Shown here in pieces: positions 36,739 to 45,690 of a DNA stretch of 63,271 nucleotides. The notes beneath the pieces are model-generated. The model did not search any database, was not told the origin of the DNA, and saw only the letters and a list, made by a program, of their open reading frames with translations. The position numbers and the translations under genes were made by a program. Position 1 is the stretch's first letter; every line of letters begins with the position of its first letter. The stretch is taken from the NCBI GenBank assembly GCA_028282885.1, contig JANQGX010000082.1:1-63271 (forward strand), written 5' to 3'. This DNA is from SAR324 cluster bacterium (GTDB lineage Bacteria; SAR324; XYD2-FULL-50-16).

Positions 36739-38010
36739 ATGAACAGAAGGCAGTTTCTGATTGGAGCCATTGGCGCCGGATTGGTAACAACGTTTTTATT
36801 AAAACCCAGTGACAGCGGTGCATCTTATTCACCATATTTCAAAGAGCTAAATGATGAACTGATGGAAAACGGTCCTTACAAACCATCCATGGTGGTGGAT
36901 CTGGATAGGATGAACCGGAATATCCAACATCTCTTACAGGGGCTCAGTCCGGACCTTCATTACCGAATAGTTGCCAAATCACTCCCCAGTCCCGAGCTGT
37001 TGGGACACATCATGAAAGAGGCTGAAACCAACCGCTTGATGGTCTTTCATCAACCCTTCCTGAGCCATATTGCAGAGAAATTTCCCAAGTCAGATGTTCT
37101 GCTGGGCAAACCGATGCCAATAAAAAGCGCGGAAATCTTTTACAGCTCTTTTTCCAATTCATCGGGTTTCGATCCATCACGGCAATTGCAATGGCTGATA
37201 GATGACAGGGAGAGGCTGGTTCAATACAGGGAGCTGGCTCGAGAACTTGAAATCAAGATGAGAGTCAGTATCGAGATCGATATCGGACTTCATCGTGGCG
37301 GTTTACAGAGTCCGGACGAACTGGCGCCCCTGCTGGACATCATTCTGGCGAATCCCGACCGGTTGGAACTCGGCGGATTCATGGGATACGATCCTCATGT
37401 TGTCAAATTACCTAAAATCGTCAAGAGTGCAGAACAGGCGTATGCAGAGTCACAACAAATCTATCAAGGATTTCTGGACTTGGTGAAAATCCAATACCCG
37501 CAGATAGATATCGCCGAACTATGCCTGAATGGAGCGGGTAGCCCTACTATTGCCCTGCATAAGAAGGAAACTGTCATCAACGATATGTCAGCCGGCTCCT
37601 GCCTGGTTAAACCGGTCGACTTTGATATTGACACCTTGCAGGAGTTCCTGCCTGCATCCTATATCGCCACCCCGGTCTTGAAAAAAGCAGATTCCATGAC
37701 CATTCCCTCTCTCGAATCCTTAAAAGGAGTATTGAACTGGTGGGATCCCAATACCAGACAGAGCTTTTTTATCTATGGCGGCAAATGGATGGCCAAATAC
37801 GAATCTCCCGTCGGTCTTCAGGAAAGCGGGCTCTATGGCACCAGTACCAATCAGCAGCTTGTCACCGGTTCCGGAAAAATTGATCTTGATGTCGATGATC
37901 ATGTTTTCCTGCGTCCCAACCAGAGCGAGTTTGTTTTTCTGCAATTTGGAGATCTTCTGACCGTCAAAGACCAAAAAATAGTCGGTCGCTGGCCTATTCT
38001 TAAACAATAG
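36739..38010 (+). CDS. Tat-exported fold-type III PLP protein (alanine racemase / D-Thr aldolase-like)
   Basis: 423 aa. The N-terminus MNRRQFLIGAIGAG has a twin-arginine-type signal. Residues ~48-280 are an alanine-racemase N-terminal barrel, starting MVVDLDRMNRNI, with the PLP lysine probably Lys80 in RIVAKS. Residues ~300-420 match the C-terminal domain of the DSD1 (D-threonine aldolase / D-serine dehydratase) family. There the metal-binding HxC of that family is replaced by Gln395-Ser-Glu397 (PNQSEFV), although the preceding DDHVFL is kept. Metal-dependent aldolase or dehydratase chemistry is therefore doubtful; racemase, lyase or a non-catalytic role remain possible. It stands alone between two long intergenic regions. 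Confidence 0.8.
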   Translation: MNRRQFLIGAIGAGLVTTFLLKPSDSGASYSPYFKELNDELMENGPYKPSMVVDLDRMNRNIQHLLQGLSPDLHYRIVAKSLPSPELLGHIMKEAETNRLMVFHQPFLSHIAEKFPKSDVLLGKPMPIKSAEIFYSSFSNSSGFDPSRQLQWLIDDRERLVQYRELARELEIKMRVSIEIDIGLHRGGLQSPDELAPLLDIILANPDRLELGGFMGYDPHVVKLPKIVKSAEQAYAESQQIYQGFLDLVKIQYPQIDIAELCLNGAGSPTIALHKKETVINDMSAGSCLVKPVDFDIDTLQEFLPASYIATPVLKKADSMTIPSLESLKGVLNWWDPNTRQSFFIYGGKWMAKYESPVGLQESGLYGTSTNQQLVTGSGKIDLDVDDHVFLRPNQSEFVFLQFGDLLTVKDQKIVGRWPILKQ

Positions 38011-38512
38011 TAATACCCTCTGCTGACAGGTTGAATTAAATCGGTTGGCTTAAGCCGGGGACGCAGAATCGGGGCCTCTTCAGTCATCCATGCGTTCCCG
38101 CTGATATGGCAGCATTCCAGATCGACACTTGGGAATCAGCGGTGTGTATTGTGATCAAGGCCTCCATTTCCTCTTCTTTTGTTTTTTGTAAATCCGGATA
38201 CCAAGCCAGTTTGGAAGTAGTGTGGTCATTTCTCGTCTTTCACGATTTCAATTGAAACTTACCCCGCTTGACTGACTTCTGTCCTGAATGGAGGTTGATC
38301 TATTTTGGATTGTTGAAAAGCGTAAAAACCTGAAATACAATCAGGAGTTTGCTTTAATCAAAGAATGTCAATCCGATCCCCTCAGATCAGTCCGATCCGA
38401 ATCTCGCTCATAAATGCCGAACAACATAAATAGACAGTTTGCCGATATTTGTGATAGCCTGTGAGGCAGTTCCTTCCTTTGACAGATTTAACCATATGGA
38501 AACACGGCACTT
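38011..38512. other. Intergenic region, nothing recognised
   Basis: About 500 bases between the PLP protein and the signalling trio. No supported ORF, RNA or repeat is visible. TTGACA occurs at ~38479 close to the next gene but without a matching -10 box at the right distance. Confidence 0.4.
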
Positions 38513-39718
38513 ATGAAGATACTCATCGCCGAAGATGAATTGCTAGCCCGCAAATTTCTGGAATCCGCACTTGAAGAGTGGGGGCATGAAGTAATCCCCA
38601 CATCGAACGGCAAAGAGGCTTGGGAGAAACTACAGGAACCCGATGCCCCGAGGTTGGTGATTCTGGATTGGAGTATGCCGCAAATGGACGGGGTTGAGGT
38701 CTGCAGACGCATCCGTGCCAACAACAAAGACTCCTATAGTTATGTCATTCTCCTTACCAGCCGCACACAACAGGAAGATATCGACACCGCCTATATGGAG
38801 GGAGTTGATGATTACCTGTTCAAGCCTTTCGACGAGGTCCAATTGCAACGCCGACTCAAAGTCGCGATGAGGGTTTTTGATTATGAAGACAAGCTGGCGA
38901 ACAGCAGCCATCAATTAGGCATTTATGCCACCCAGATGGAAAAACTGGCAGAGGAGAGGGGCCAACAACTGGCGCATGCCGAACGCATTGCAACCCTGGG
39001 GATGCTATCCGCCGGAATTGCACATGAGATCAACAACCCCACCACCTTCATTGCCGGTAACATCAGAATACTCAACGATTTCTGGCCAATGATCAAAGAC
39101 GCCCTGGAGAATAAGATCAAGGATGCAAACGATCCGAACAACAGAATCCCCTTTATCCGGGATGAAGTACCGGGGATTATCAATGGTATTACCAACGGTG
39201 TTCAAAGAATCACCAAAATTGTCAACGGATTAAAAACCTATGCCCGCCAGGGAGAATTCCGCACCCAGCTATGCAATATCAACGATTGCATCGAACAGGC
39301 GTTAACTCTTTGCACCAATGCCCTGAAATACCATGTCTGCCTGGAAAAGGAGCTGGATCCCTCTCTGCCATCCATCATGGCTGATCCTCAACAGATAGAG
39401 CAGGTGATGGTCAATCTGCTGATCAACGCCGCAGATGCTCTTGAAGGACAGAGACAGGGATTGTTAAAAATAGAAACCTGGCGGGAATCATCATCGGTCA
39501 GGATTAAGGTGGAAGATAATGGTCCAGGTCTGCCCCCGAACCAGATTGACAAGATATGGGAACCCTTTTTCACCAGCAAGGCACCCGGAAAAGGGACCGG
39601 ACTGGGATTGTCGATCATTCACGGTATCATCCAGAACCACTCGGGGGAAATCCTGGCTGAAAACAGCGAAACCGGGGGAGCACGGTTTATTGTTACGCTC
39701 CCAAAAAATATATCCTAA
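38513..39718 (+). CDS. Receiver-histidine kinase hybrid
   Basis: 401 aa, soluble. An N-terminal receiver domain (~1-120, phospho-acceptor Asp52 in VILDWSMPQMDG, Lys in FKPFDE) is joined by a coiled coil (~125-160) to a HisKA domain with His171 in SAGIAHEINNP, and a HATPase domain (NLLINAADAL, DNGPGLP, GTGLGLSI). REC-first hybrids are usually controlled by another kinase. The downstream single receiver and CheA-like kinase on the same strand are the natural partners. The spacing is 36 bases to the receiver gene. Confidence 0.92.
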   Translation: MKILIAEDELLARKFLESALEEWGHEVIPTSNGKEAWEKLQEPDAPRLVILDWSMPQMDGVEVCRRIRANNKDSYSYVILLTSRTQQEDIDTAYMEGVDDYLFKPFDEVQLQRRLKVAMRVFDYEDKLANSSHQLGIYATQMEKLAEERGQQLAHAERIATLGMLSAGIAHEINNPTTFIAGNIRILNDFWPMIKDALENKIKDANDPNNRIPFIRDEVPGIINGITNGVQRITKIVNGLKTYARQGEFRTQLCNINDCIEQALTLCTNALKYHVCLEKELDPSLPSIMADPQQIEQVMVNLLINAADALEGQRQGLLKIETWRESSSVRIKVEDNGPGLPPNQIDKIWEPFFTSKAPGKGTGLGLSIIHGIIQNHSGEILAENSETGGARFIVTLPKNIS

Positions 39719-39754
39719 TCGGAATTATCAGGAGAAAACCAAGGAGAAAAGCCC

Positions 39755-40177
39755 ATGAGTGCGCGTTTGCTGATTGTTGATGACGAAGCCGATATCCGGG
39801 ATATGTTGTCCCGCAATTTCAGATTCCGGGGTTTTGAAGTTGAAACAGCGGCTGATGGCGTTGAAGCCTTGAAAATCCTTTCCAAGAAACGGATCGAAAT
39901 CGTGATCAGTGATATCATGATGCCGAATATGGACGGGGTTACGCTTCTCAGAGAGATCCGCCTCCACTATCCCATGGTTCGGATAATTATGATTACCGGT
40001 TATGTCACCCTGGACAATGCCCTGGCTTGCATGGGAAATGGAGCCGAAACCCTTGTCTTCAAACCCCTGGCAGATCTGACAGAACTCAATGACGCCGTAT
40101 CCCGTGCTCTCGAAGGACTGAAATCATGGCAGCAGAAGCTCCGGGATTTACAGGTCATGAAACCAGCAAAGGATTGA
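39755..40177 (+). CDS. Single-domain response regulator
   Basis: 140 aa, a receiver domain with no output domain. LIVDDE at the N-terminus, phospho-acceptor Asp53 in VISDIMMPNMDG, the Thr in MITGY and Lys in VFKPL are present. The last ~20 residues are helical. CheY-like proteins act by protein contact or pass phosphate along. It sits between a REC-kinase hybrid and a CheA-like kinase, four bases upstream of the latter. Confidence 0.92.
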   Translation: MSARLLIVDDEADIRDMLSRNFRFRGFEVETAADGVEALKILSKKRIEIVISDIMMPNMDGVTLLREIRLHYPMVRIIMITGYVTLDNALACMGNGAETLVFKPLADLTELNDAVSRALEGLKSWQQKLRDLQVMKPAKD

Positions 40178-40181
40178 AACT

Positions 40182-42371
40182 ATGGAAGATGTCAGCTATT
40201 CTGTCGATCCCCAATTAAGGGCGGAATTTATTGATGATTCACTGGACGGTCTGCGCGAGATTCCCGAGCTATTTGTCAAGCTGGAATCCGACCCATCCCA
40301 AGGCGAAACCATCCTGAACATTTTCCGGATTATCCATTCCATCAAGGGAAGCGCCGCTTTTTTCGAGATGATGAAGGTTAAGGAGCTCTCACACGAAACG
40401 GAAACCGTCCTTGATCTGATCCGCAAAGAGCAGTTAAAACCATCATCAAAAATCGTTGATGTTCTGCTGGCAGGAATTGATGAACTTGTTGCCATGTTCA
40501 GCAGGGTACAGGATGGTAAGGCTGAGGTTGTTGTCGATGCCCAATATGATGCTCTCCTGGAAAGGGTCACCTCCATTGCGGAAGAGGAGGCAATCGACCA
40601 GAAAATGCTCTGGCTTGAGCTACTCAAGGATCTTCGCTCCTTCAAGCTGGAAGACTATCTTGATGACACTGATCTCCTGGCGAAAATCAAAACCTGGCTG
40701 GATCTGATAAAACAGCTTGCAGCCCTTATCCCGGAAGGGCAACAGGCATTGATGCTGGCCGACCGGAAAGAAGCGGGAACGCCGATTCCCGTTATCATGC
40801 TGCAGGAACTGTTAGCCGTTCCTGATAAAGAGACTCTTGACGAAGAAGCCACCAACCAGGTGGGAGATCTTCTGCGCGAATTGAAAAACCACGTGGAAGG
40901 TGAAGAAGCCGAACGTATGATCAGGGATGCGGAGGAGAACTACGTGCTGTTTGCTGCCAGTATCGGCCTGGACTCTGTTGGTAGAAAATTCCTCCAAACC
41001 TTTCTCGAAAAACTGAAATCACTCGCTCCCTGGAAAGAAGAAGAGCCGGACGAATCGATTACGGATGAAGTACAATCCGAGAGTGACAAAATAGCCGCCA
41101 AGGCAGAAACAGGTGAATCCGGTTCGCCAACACAGCAGGAGTTGACAAAAGAGGAGTCCAAACCCGAATCCGGAGCAAAAAGCACTAAAACCATGCGGGT
41201 TACGGAAGCCAGTGTGGATAATTTCCTCGCTTATGTCGGCGAACTGGTCGTACTGGGCGAAATGTATCAACACATTCACACCAGGGTTCATAACAGCCAC
41301 GATCCGGAAACCATCGCTTTGGATCTCAGGAAAACCAATGAAGCATTTGATATTCTTTCCAATAACCTGCAAAACAGTATCCTGGAAATCAGGCGCGTTC
41401 CCTTCCGACTGTTGTTTCAGCAGGTTCCACGCATAATCAGGGACATTGCCGGCATGGATTCCAAAGAGATGGAAACAAGGATTACAGGAGAGACCACCCT
41501 GATTGATAAAAGTATTATCGATACCCTGGAAGCCCCTTTGGTGCATATTGTTCGTAATGCGGCCGATCATGGGATCGAAGATCCCAAAACCAGAAAAACG
41601 AAAGGTAAATCGCCCAAGGGACTGGTGGAGTTGTCTGTTGTGGAGAAATCAGATGCCATCGATCTGAGAATCCGGGATGACGGCAAAGGACTGGATTATG
41701 ATGCTCTTGCCCGAAAGGGGTTCTCACTGGGATTGCTGGAACCCGACCGGGAGCCCACCAATGAAGAAATCATCGATCTTCTCTTTACCTCGGGTGTATC
41801 CACCGCCAAGGAGGTCACCGACGTATCCGGCCGCGGCGTCGGGATGGATGTGGTTAAAAGCAGTATCGATTCCATTGGAGGTAAGATCTCCGTCTCCAGC
41901 GAACCCGACCAGGGTTGCGAGTTCACCATTGAACTGCCTAAATCGATTCGAACCCAGATTATAACAGGATTCGAAATCATCGCTGGTGAAAAACACTATA
42001 TCCTGCCCCTTGAATATATCATCCACTGTTTCCGTCCCGAAGAAGGACAGGTGCAAAGTTCAATGGAACAGACCCATTTTGTGGCTTTGGAAGAAGGCAT
42101 AGTCGATATTCACCACCTAGAGTCGATATTTGCCAGCGGTGATCCGGGTGACCAATCCTTTTATGATGGTGTGCTGATCGTCATTGAAGAGAAAAAGAAG
42201 CGGGTCGCCATCCATGTAGACGCAATCGAAGGGATTAAACGGGTGGTTTTGAAAGAGGTCGAAGGCATGCCTCAAGACAATCGGTTTTTCCAGGGCGGAG
42301 CAGTGATGGGAGACGGCTCGGTCGCCATGATCATCAACGTGGATAACCTGATCAGTCACGTTACCAACTGA
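40182..42371 (+). CDS. CheA-like Hpt histidine kinase
   Basis: 729 aa. The N-terminal Hpt (P1) domain has the phospho-acceptor His52 in IIHSIKGSAAFF. A long unassigned helical region (~115-290) and an acidic linker replace the usual P2. A P3 dimerisation helix pair (~345-410, ENxGELV-like VGELVVLGEM), a P4 kinase domain (HIVRNAADHGIED, DDGKGLD, SGRGVGMDVVK) and a CheW-like P5 (~595-725) follow. No chemoreceptor, CheW, CheR or CheB gene is nearby, so it probably runs a non-motility phosphorelay with the two upstream signalling genes. It ends 100 bases before a convergent lipoprotein gene. Confidence 0.92.
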   Translation: MEDVSYSVDPQLRAEFIDDSLDGLREIPELFVKLESDPSQGETILNIFRIIHSIKGSAAFFEMMKVKELSHETETVLDLIRKEQLKPSSKIVDVLLAGIDELVAMFSRVQDGKAEVVVDAQYDALLERVTSIAEEEAIDQKMLWLELLKDLRSFKLEDYLDDTDLLAKIKTWLDLIKQLAALIPEGQQALMLADRKEAGTPIPVIMLQELLAVPDKETLDEEATNQVGDLLRELKNHVEGEEAERMIRDAEENYVLFAASIGLDSVGRKFLQTFLEKLKSLAPWKEEEPDESITDEVQSESDKIAAKAETGESGSPTQQELTKEESKPESGAKSTKTMRVTEASVDNFLAYVGELVVLGEMYQHIHTRVHNSHDPETIALDLRKTNEAFDILSNNLQNSILEIRRVPFRLLFQQVPRIIRDIAGMDSKEMETRITGETTLIDKSIIDTLEAPLVHIVRNAADHGIEDPKTRKTKGKSPKGLVELSVVEKSDAIDLRIRDDGKGLDYDALARKGFSLGLLEPDREPTNEEIIDLLFTSGVSTAKEVTDVSGRGVGMDVVKSSIDSIGGKISVSSEPDQGCEFTIELPKSIRTQIITGFEIIAGEKHYILPLEYIIHCFRPEEGQVQSSMEQTHFVALEEGIVDIHHLESIFASGDPGDQSFYDGVLIVIEEKKKRVAIHVDAIEGIKRVVLKEVEGMPQDNRFFQGGAVMGDGSVAMIINVDNLISHVTN

Positions 42372-42471
42372 TAATGTGCTTAACCTGTTTTCCCGATTCT
42401 GGCTGCAAGCCGTAAATCCGGTAAACGGGAATGCGTTCATCAGTCGCATCCCCATCTGTTTCAATGACTCG

Positions 42472-43983
42472 CTAGAGCAGCAGATTGACCAGTTCCATCC
42501 AGAAATCCGTCACATCCGCATCGGAAGGATTGTCGGGTTCATGATAGCTGCTGACCGGATCGCCATTGAGCAGGTCACGAATGAAATCACCCACATCGAT
42601 ACCGGTATTTTCTATTTCGGTACCGGTCCACTCTACGATGGTCGTACAGTGGCTTTCGTTCATATTGCGAAAGTAGGGAATAAAGTAGGAAAAATTGTCG
42701 AGGCCGTCATACTTCGCCACCATTCTATCGATATCTTCCGCCCAAAGCTGCAGAACCTCTTCTTTCTCCTCGGGAATGTTTTCATCAAGATCGAAAAACC
42801 TTGCATAAGAGTACATTGAATAGTTCGCATCCCGCTTGAAAAGGGTTGTGGCCAGCATATCATCGGAATGATAAAGGGACAGCGCCTCATTTATCCTGCC
42901 CAGGTCCCCATCATAGTCAAAACCGGGCATGGCGGCTTCATATTTCGAGACCATGTAATCGACATTCCATTCCGTCTTGATTTTCTGGTGCAACAGATAC
43001 TGGTTGCCCTCGGATGCGGTTGCGGAGAAGATTGGACCCGAATCGTTGAGCAGGTAGCTGTCGCGGGGATTCAGTTCCTCCCGGAAGAAATGATAATTGG
43101 TCAGGGATCCTGCACCTCCCGCACTACACCCTGCCACCATCATCTTCTTCGGCTCTGAAAACTCACCCTTCAGGTAATCAATCACCTTTTCAATATTTTT
43201 TGCACCGTGGTGATGATAAGTGATGGCCGGGTTCTCACCTGTCGGGTCTTCATATACCTTTGTCTTGTACCCGCTGTGGACATCTCCTGTACAATAGGGA
43301 ATAAAGACCTTGTTCCAGCGTGCCGTTTCGATGTTCTGTCCGGTGGGATGGTTATAGAGCACCAGGGGCGAAATGGCCGCCATCACACTCCCGCCTTCCG
43401 TATTCGGATCCAGGTAATCACCGAGATTCATGTAGTTATCGGGGATTCCGTTCGGATTAGCGGCACCTCTGATTCCGCTCTGGCCGGTGCAACTTTCATA
43501 GTCCCAGCAGGCACCACCCGGCTCCAGGAACACTAACAGGTTTTTGGTATATCCCATCAACCAGTTCCAGAATCCCTTGGATTCCATCACAAATATCTTA
43601 TACTGGCTGCCGTTACTGCAGATGGCTCCCGGAATATCCACCTTGGTCCATTTTCCCCAGATAGCACCGGATATATCATCAATTATGTCCGCCTGCCTGC
43701 TGTCGGTCCTTCCCAGAACGGAACCGCTGCCGTACTTGGCTTCATAATCGTTTGGATCCATACCTCCGGTTAAAAGGTTCAATCTGTCGATATCAGCTTC
43801 CGACAGTTCATCACCCGGTATCGACATTAAATCTGCCAGGGTTTTGGTCGAACCTTCCCGGGAAGGTTCGACTGCCGATGCCGTTTCAGCATCGTCTGAA
43901 GTCTCTGTTTTACATGCCGTTAATCCAATCGAACTGATAAAGAGAATCAGCCCGATGACTATCATTAATCTGAATTTTCTCAT
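42472..43983 (-). CDS. Pectin acetylesterase / Notum-like lipoprotein
   Basis: 503 aa. A type II signal peptide has lipobox GLTAC (Cys ~24). A Ser/Glu-rich spacer leads to a pectinacetylesterase-family (PF03283) domain: the GGGACWDYESC oxyanion/disulfide block, the nucleophile motif VAGCSAGGAG and a late DG/ESH region. Family members are alpha/beta-hydrolase carboxylesterases that deacetylate pectin or, for animal Notum, remove palmitoleate from Wnt. The bacterial substrate here is unknown. The lipid anchor would hold it at the cell surface or in the periplasm. It is convergent with the CheA-like gene. Confidence 0.85.
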   Translation of the reverse strand: MRKFRLMIVIGLILFISSIGLTACKTETSDDAETASAVEPSREGSTKTLADLMSIPGDELSEADIDRLNLLTGGMDPNDYEAKYGSGSVLGRTDSRQADIIDDISGAIWGKWTKVDIPGAICSNGSQYKIFVMESKGFWNWLMGYTKNLLVFLEPGGACWDYESCTGQSGIRGAANPNGIPDNYMNLGDYLDPNTEGGSVMAAISPLVLYNHPTGQNIETARWNKVFIPYCTGDVHSGYKTKVYEDPTGENPAITYHHHGAKNIEKVIDYLKGEFSEPKKMMVAGCSAGGAGSLTNYHFFREELNPRDSYLLNDSGPIFSATASEGNQYLLHQKIKTEWNVDYMVSKYEAAMPGFDYDGDLGRINEALSLYHSDDMLATTLFKRDANYSMYSYARFFDLDENIPEEKEEVLQLWAEDIDRMVAKYDGLDNFSYFIPYFRNMNESHCTTIVEWTGTEIENTGIDVGDFIRDLLNGDPVSSYHEPDNPSDADVTDFWMELVNLLL

Positions 43984-44309
43984 GTGAATCTCCCTAAAGC
44001 TGTTTATGAATCCGACTCAGTAAAAAACCAATGATTTAAGAAAACTCAACCCATGTTCTTGACCCGTTGTGCTGTTTGAATCCGGAAAGAAAATCTGAAG
44101 ATAATCGGGAACTGCCGGCATTCATTTCTGTTTCCAATGCCGAAGAAGGCCACGGTAAATTCATCTTCAGTGTCGGGTCAGCATGGTGTCGAAGCATGAA
44201 CTGCAAAAACTTAATACAGCAAATAAACACAAATGTAAAGAGTTATTATTTTTTTAAAAATATAACGATGTTATGGTGTTTAATCCCATCGGATAGTGCA
44301 GTCGGGTCG
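43984..44309. other. Intergenic region, nothing recognised
   Basis: About 325 bases upstream of the Notum-like lipoprotein gene and downstream of the exporter gene, both on the minus strand. A good ribosome-binding site for the lipoprotein (GGGAGATTCACATG on the minus strand) is at its left end. The region is AT-rich near 44230-44280; I see no gene or terminator. Confidence 0.4.
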
Positions 44310-45224
44310 CTAATCATCACGGACAGATCGCCAACTTAAGTAAGAGCCGGTGATAATCATCAGACAGCCCAGCCAGAGTCGGTGTCCGGGAACCACCTGA
44401 AGATAAAGACACCCCACGGCGGCCGAAAGCAAGGGGGTGAAGTAGGCGCAGGAAGCAACCAGGTTAGCCCTGCCCTTTCTCATGGAAAGATCCCAGAAGC
44501 TGTAGGATGTAGCGGTGGATACCCCCAATATAATAATCTCTATCACAACCCTCGTTCCAAATACCCGAGGTTCACCTTTAAACAAACTGATCAAGGTTAG
44601 AATGACCCCGATGAAAATCATGAAGAATGAAACGGAGTTCTCGTCTTCCGTTTCACTCCAGACTTGAGTAAGGTTTGAGTAGAGCCCCCATGACAGGGCT
44701 GCTGTCAAGCCCAATCCGTATGCCAGAGGATTTCCCAGAATATTCAGGATAAAAGAGTCCGGGGAAAACCGTCTTCCCTGGGTCACAACCATCAAGATTC
44801 CCATTAAAGCCAGAATTGTGGACGGGGCCAATGTCCATCGTGCTTTGGTATGGGAAAAAACCAGGGAAAAGAGAATGGTAAAGGTCGGCCATAGAAAGTT
44901 AACCAGCCCGATTTCAAGGGTCTGGATTCTATCCTGCGCCATACCGAGACCGAGGTATAGGGATATGCTGTAGATTGTCATTAACAATCCGCAGCCAATA
45001 AAGTGTCTGGGGGTAGAAACTCCCATTTTGTATAGCGTTCTTTGTCCGCTCAAAAACTCCCTGCTTAGCAGCAAAACCCCGCCGGTCAGAAAAACTGCAG
45101 CAATAGTAGTAAATGATCCCACTTGCTCTGAAATACTTCGAACCAGTGATACCGAAAAGCTCCACATGGCAATAGCTGTTAATCCTGCCAATGTGTAACG
45201 GTCAAGTCCCGATTTGTGCATCAT
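44310..45224 (-). CDS. DMT (EamA) family exporter, YddG-like
   Basis: 304 aa with about ten membrane helices in two EamA repeats. The start (AGLTAIAMWSFSVSLVRSISE), the VNFLWPTFTILFSL segment and SWGLYSNL resemble the YddG group, which exports aromatic amino acids and other small molecules. The substrate is a guess. A basic C-terminus follows the last helix. It is divergent from the NtrC-type regulator, with about 465 bases between. Confidence 0.85.
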   Translation of the reverse strand: MMHKSGLDRYTLAGLTAIAMWSFSVSLVRSISEQVGSFTTIAAVFLTGGVLLLSREFLSGQRTLYKMGVSTPRHFIGCGLLMTIYSISLYLGLGMAQDRIQTLEIGLVNFLWPTFTILFSLVFSHTKARWTLAPSTILALMGILMVVTQGRRFSPDSFILNILGNPLAYGLGLTAALSWGLYSNLTQVWSETEDENSVSFFMIFIGVILTLISLFKGEPRVFGTRVVIEIIILGVSTATSYSFWDLSMRKGRANLVASCAYFTPLLSAAVGCLYLQVVPGHRLWLGCLMIITGSYLSWRSVRDD

Positions 45225-45690
45225 CGAATCCAGTCTCCGGAAATTGTGTTAACTTGCCGGAATTTGTAATTTGGCCACCTGATCGATCTTCAATATGCCG
45301 ACCTCGTTGATCCGTTTCGCTATGATGGATGACATAACAGGTCAATGCCGAGTTTAAAAAGGTCTGTTTTGAACAGGTTGACTGTTCGTTCTCAGGTCAG
45401 GCGCAGAATGACAATGCCGTGTTCATTTAAAACACTGCACCAACTAAAAAAATCAATAAACCATAGCGGCCGACCAAAAGGCCCCACAGCATAAATCGCG
45501 CCTTTTCGGATGGAGGGTTGAATATTGATCGATTTTTTTTGGCATCATAACATTGGGTTGAAACGACTTGACGATTCAATACCAATCCATAATAAATGAC
45601 ATCGGCTTGTTAAAAATCCTTTGCCAGGTTGCAGTTCGCTGAATCCGGTTGGGATTTCTATGTAATCTTTTGAATTCAAAAGCAAACCCA
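45225..45690. other. Intergenic region of a divergent pair
   Basis: About 465 bases between the exporter and the NtrC-type regulator. A candidate promoter for the regulator is TTGACG (45568-45573) and TAATAA (45590-45595) with a 16-base spacer. An eight-T run at ~45533 has no hairpin in front of it. Nothing else is recognisable. Confidence 0.4.
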
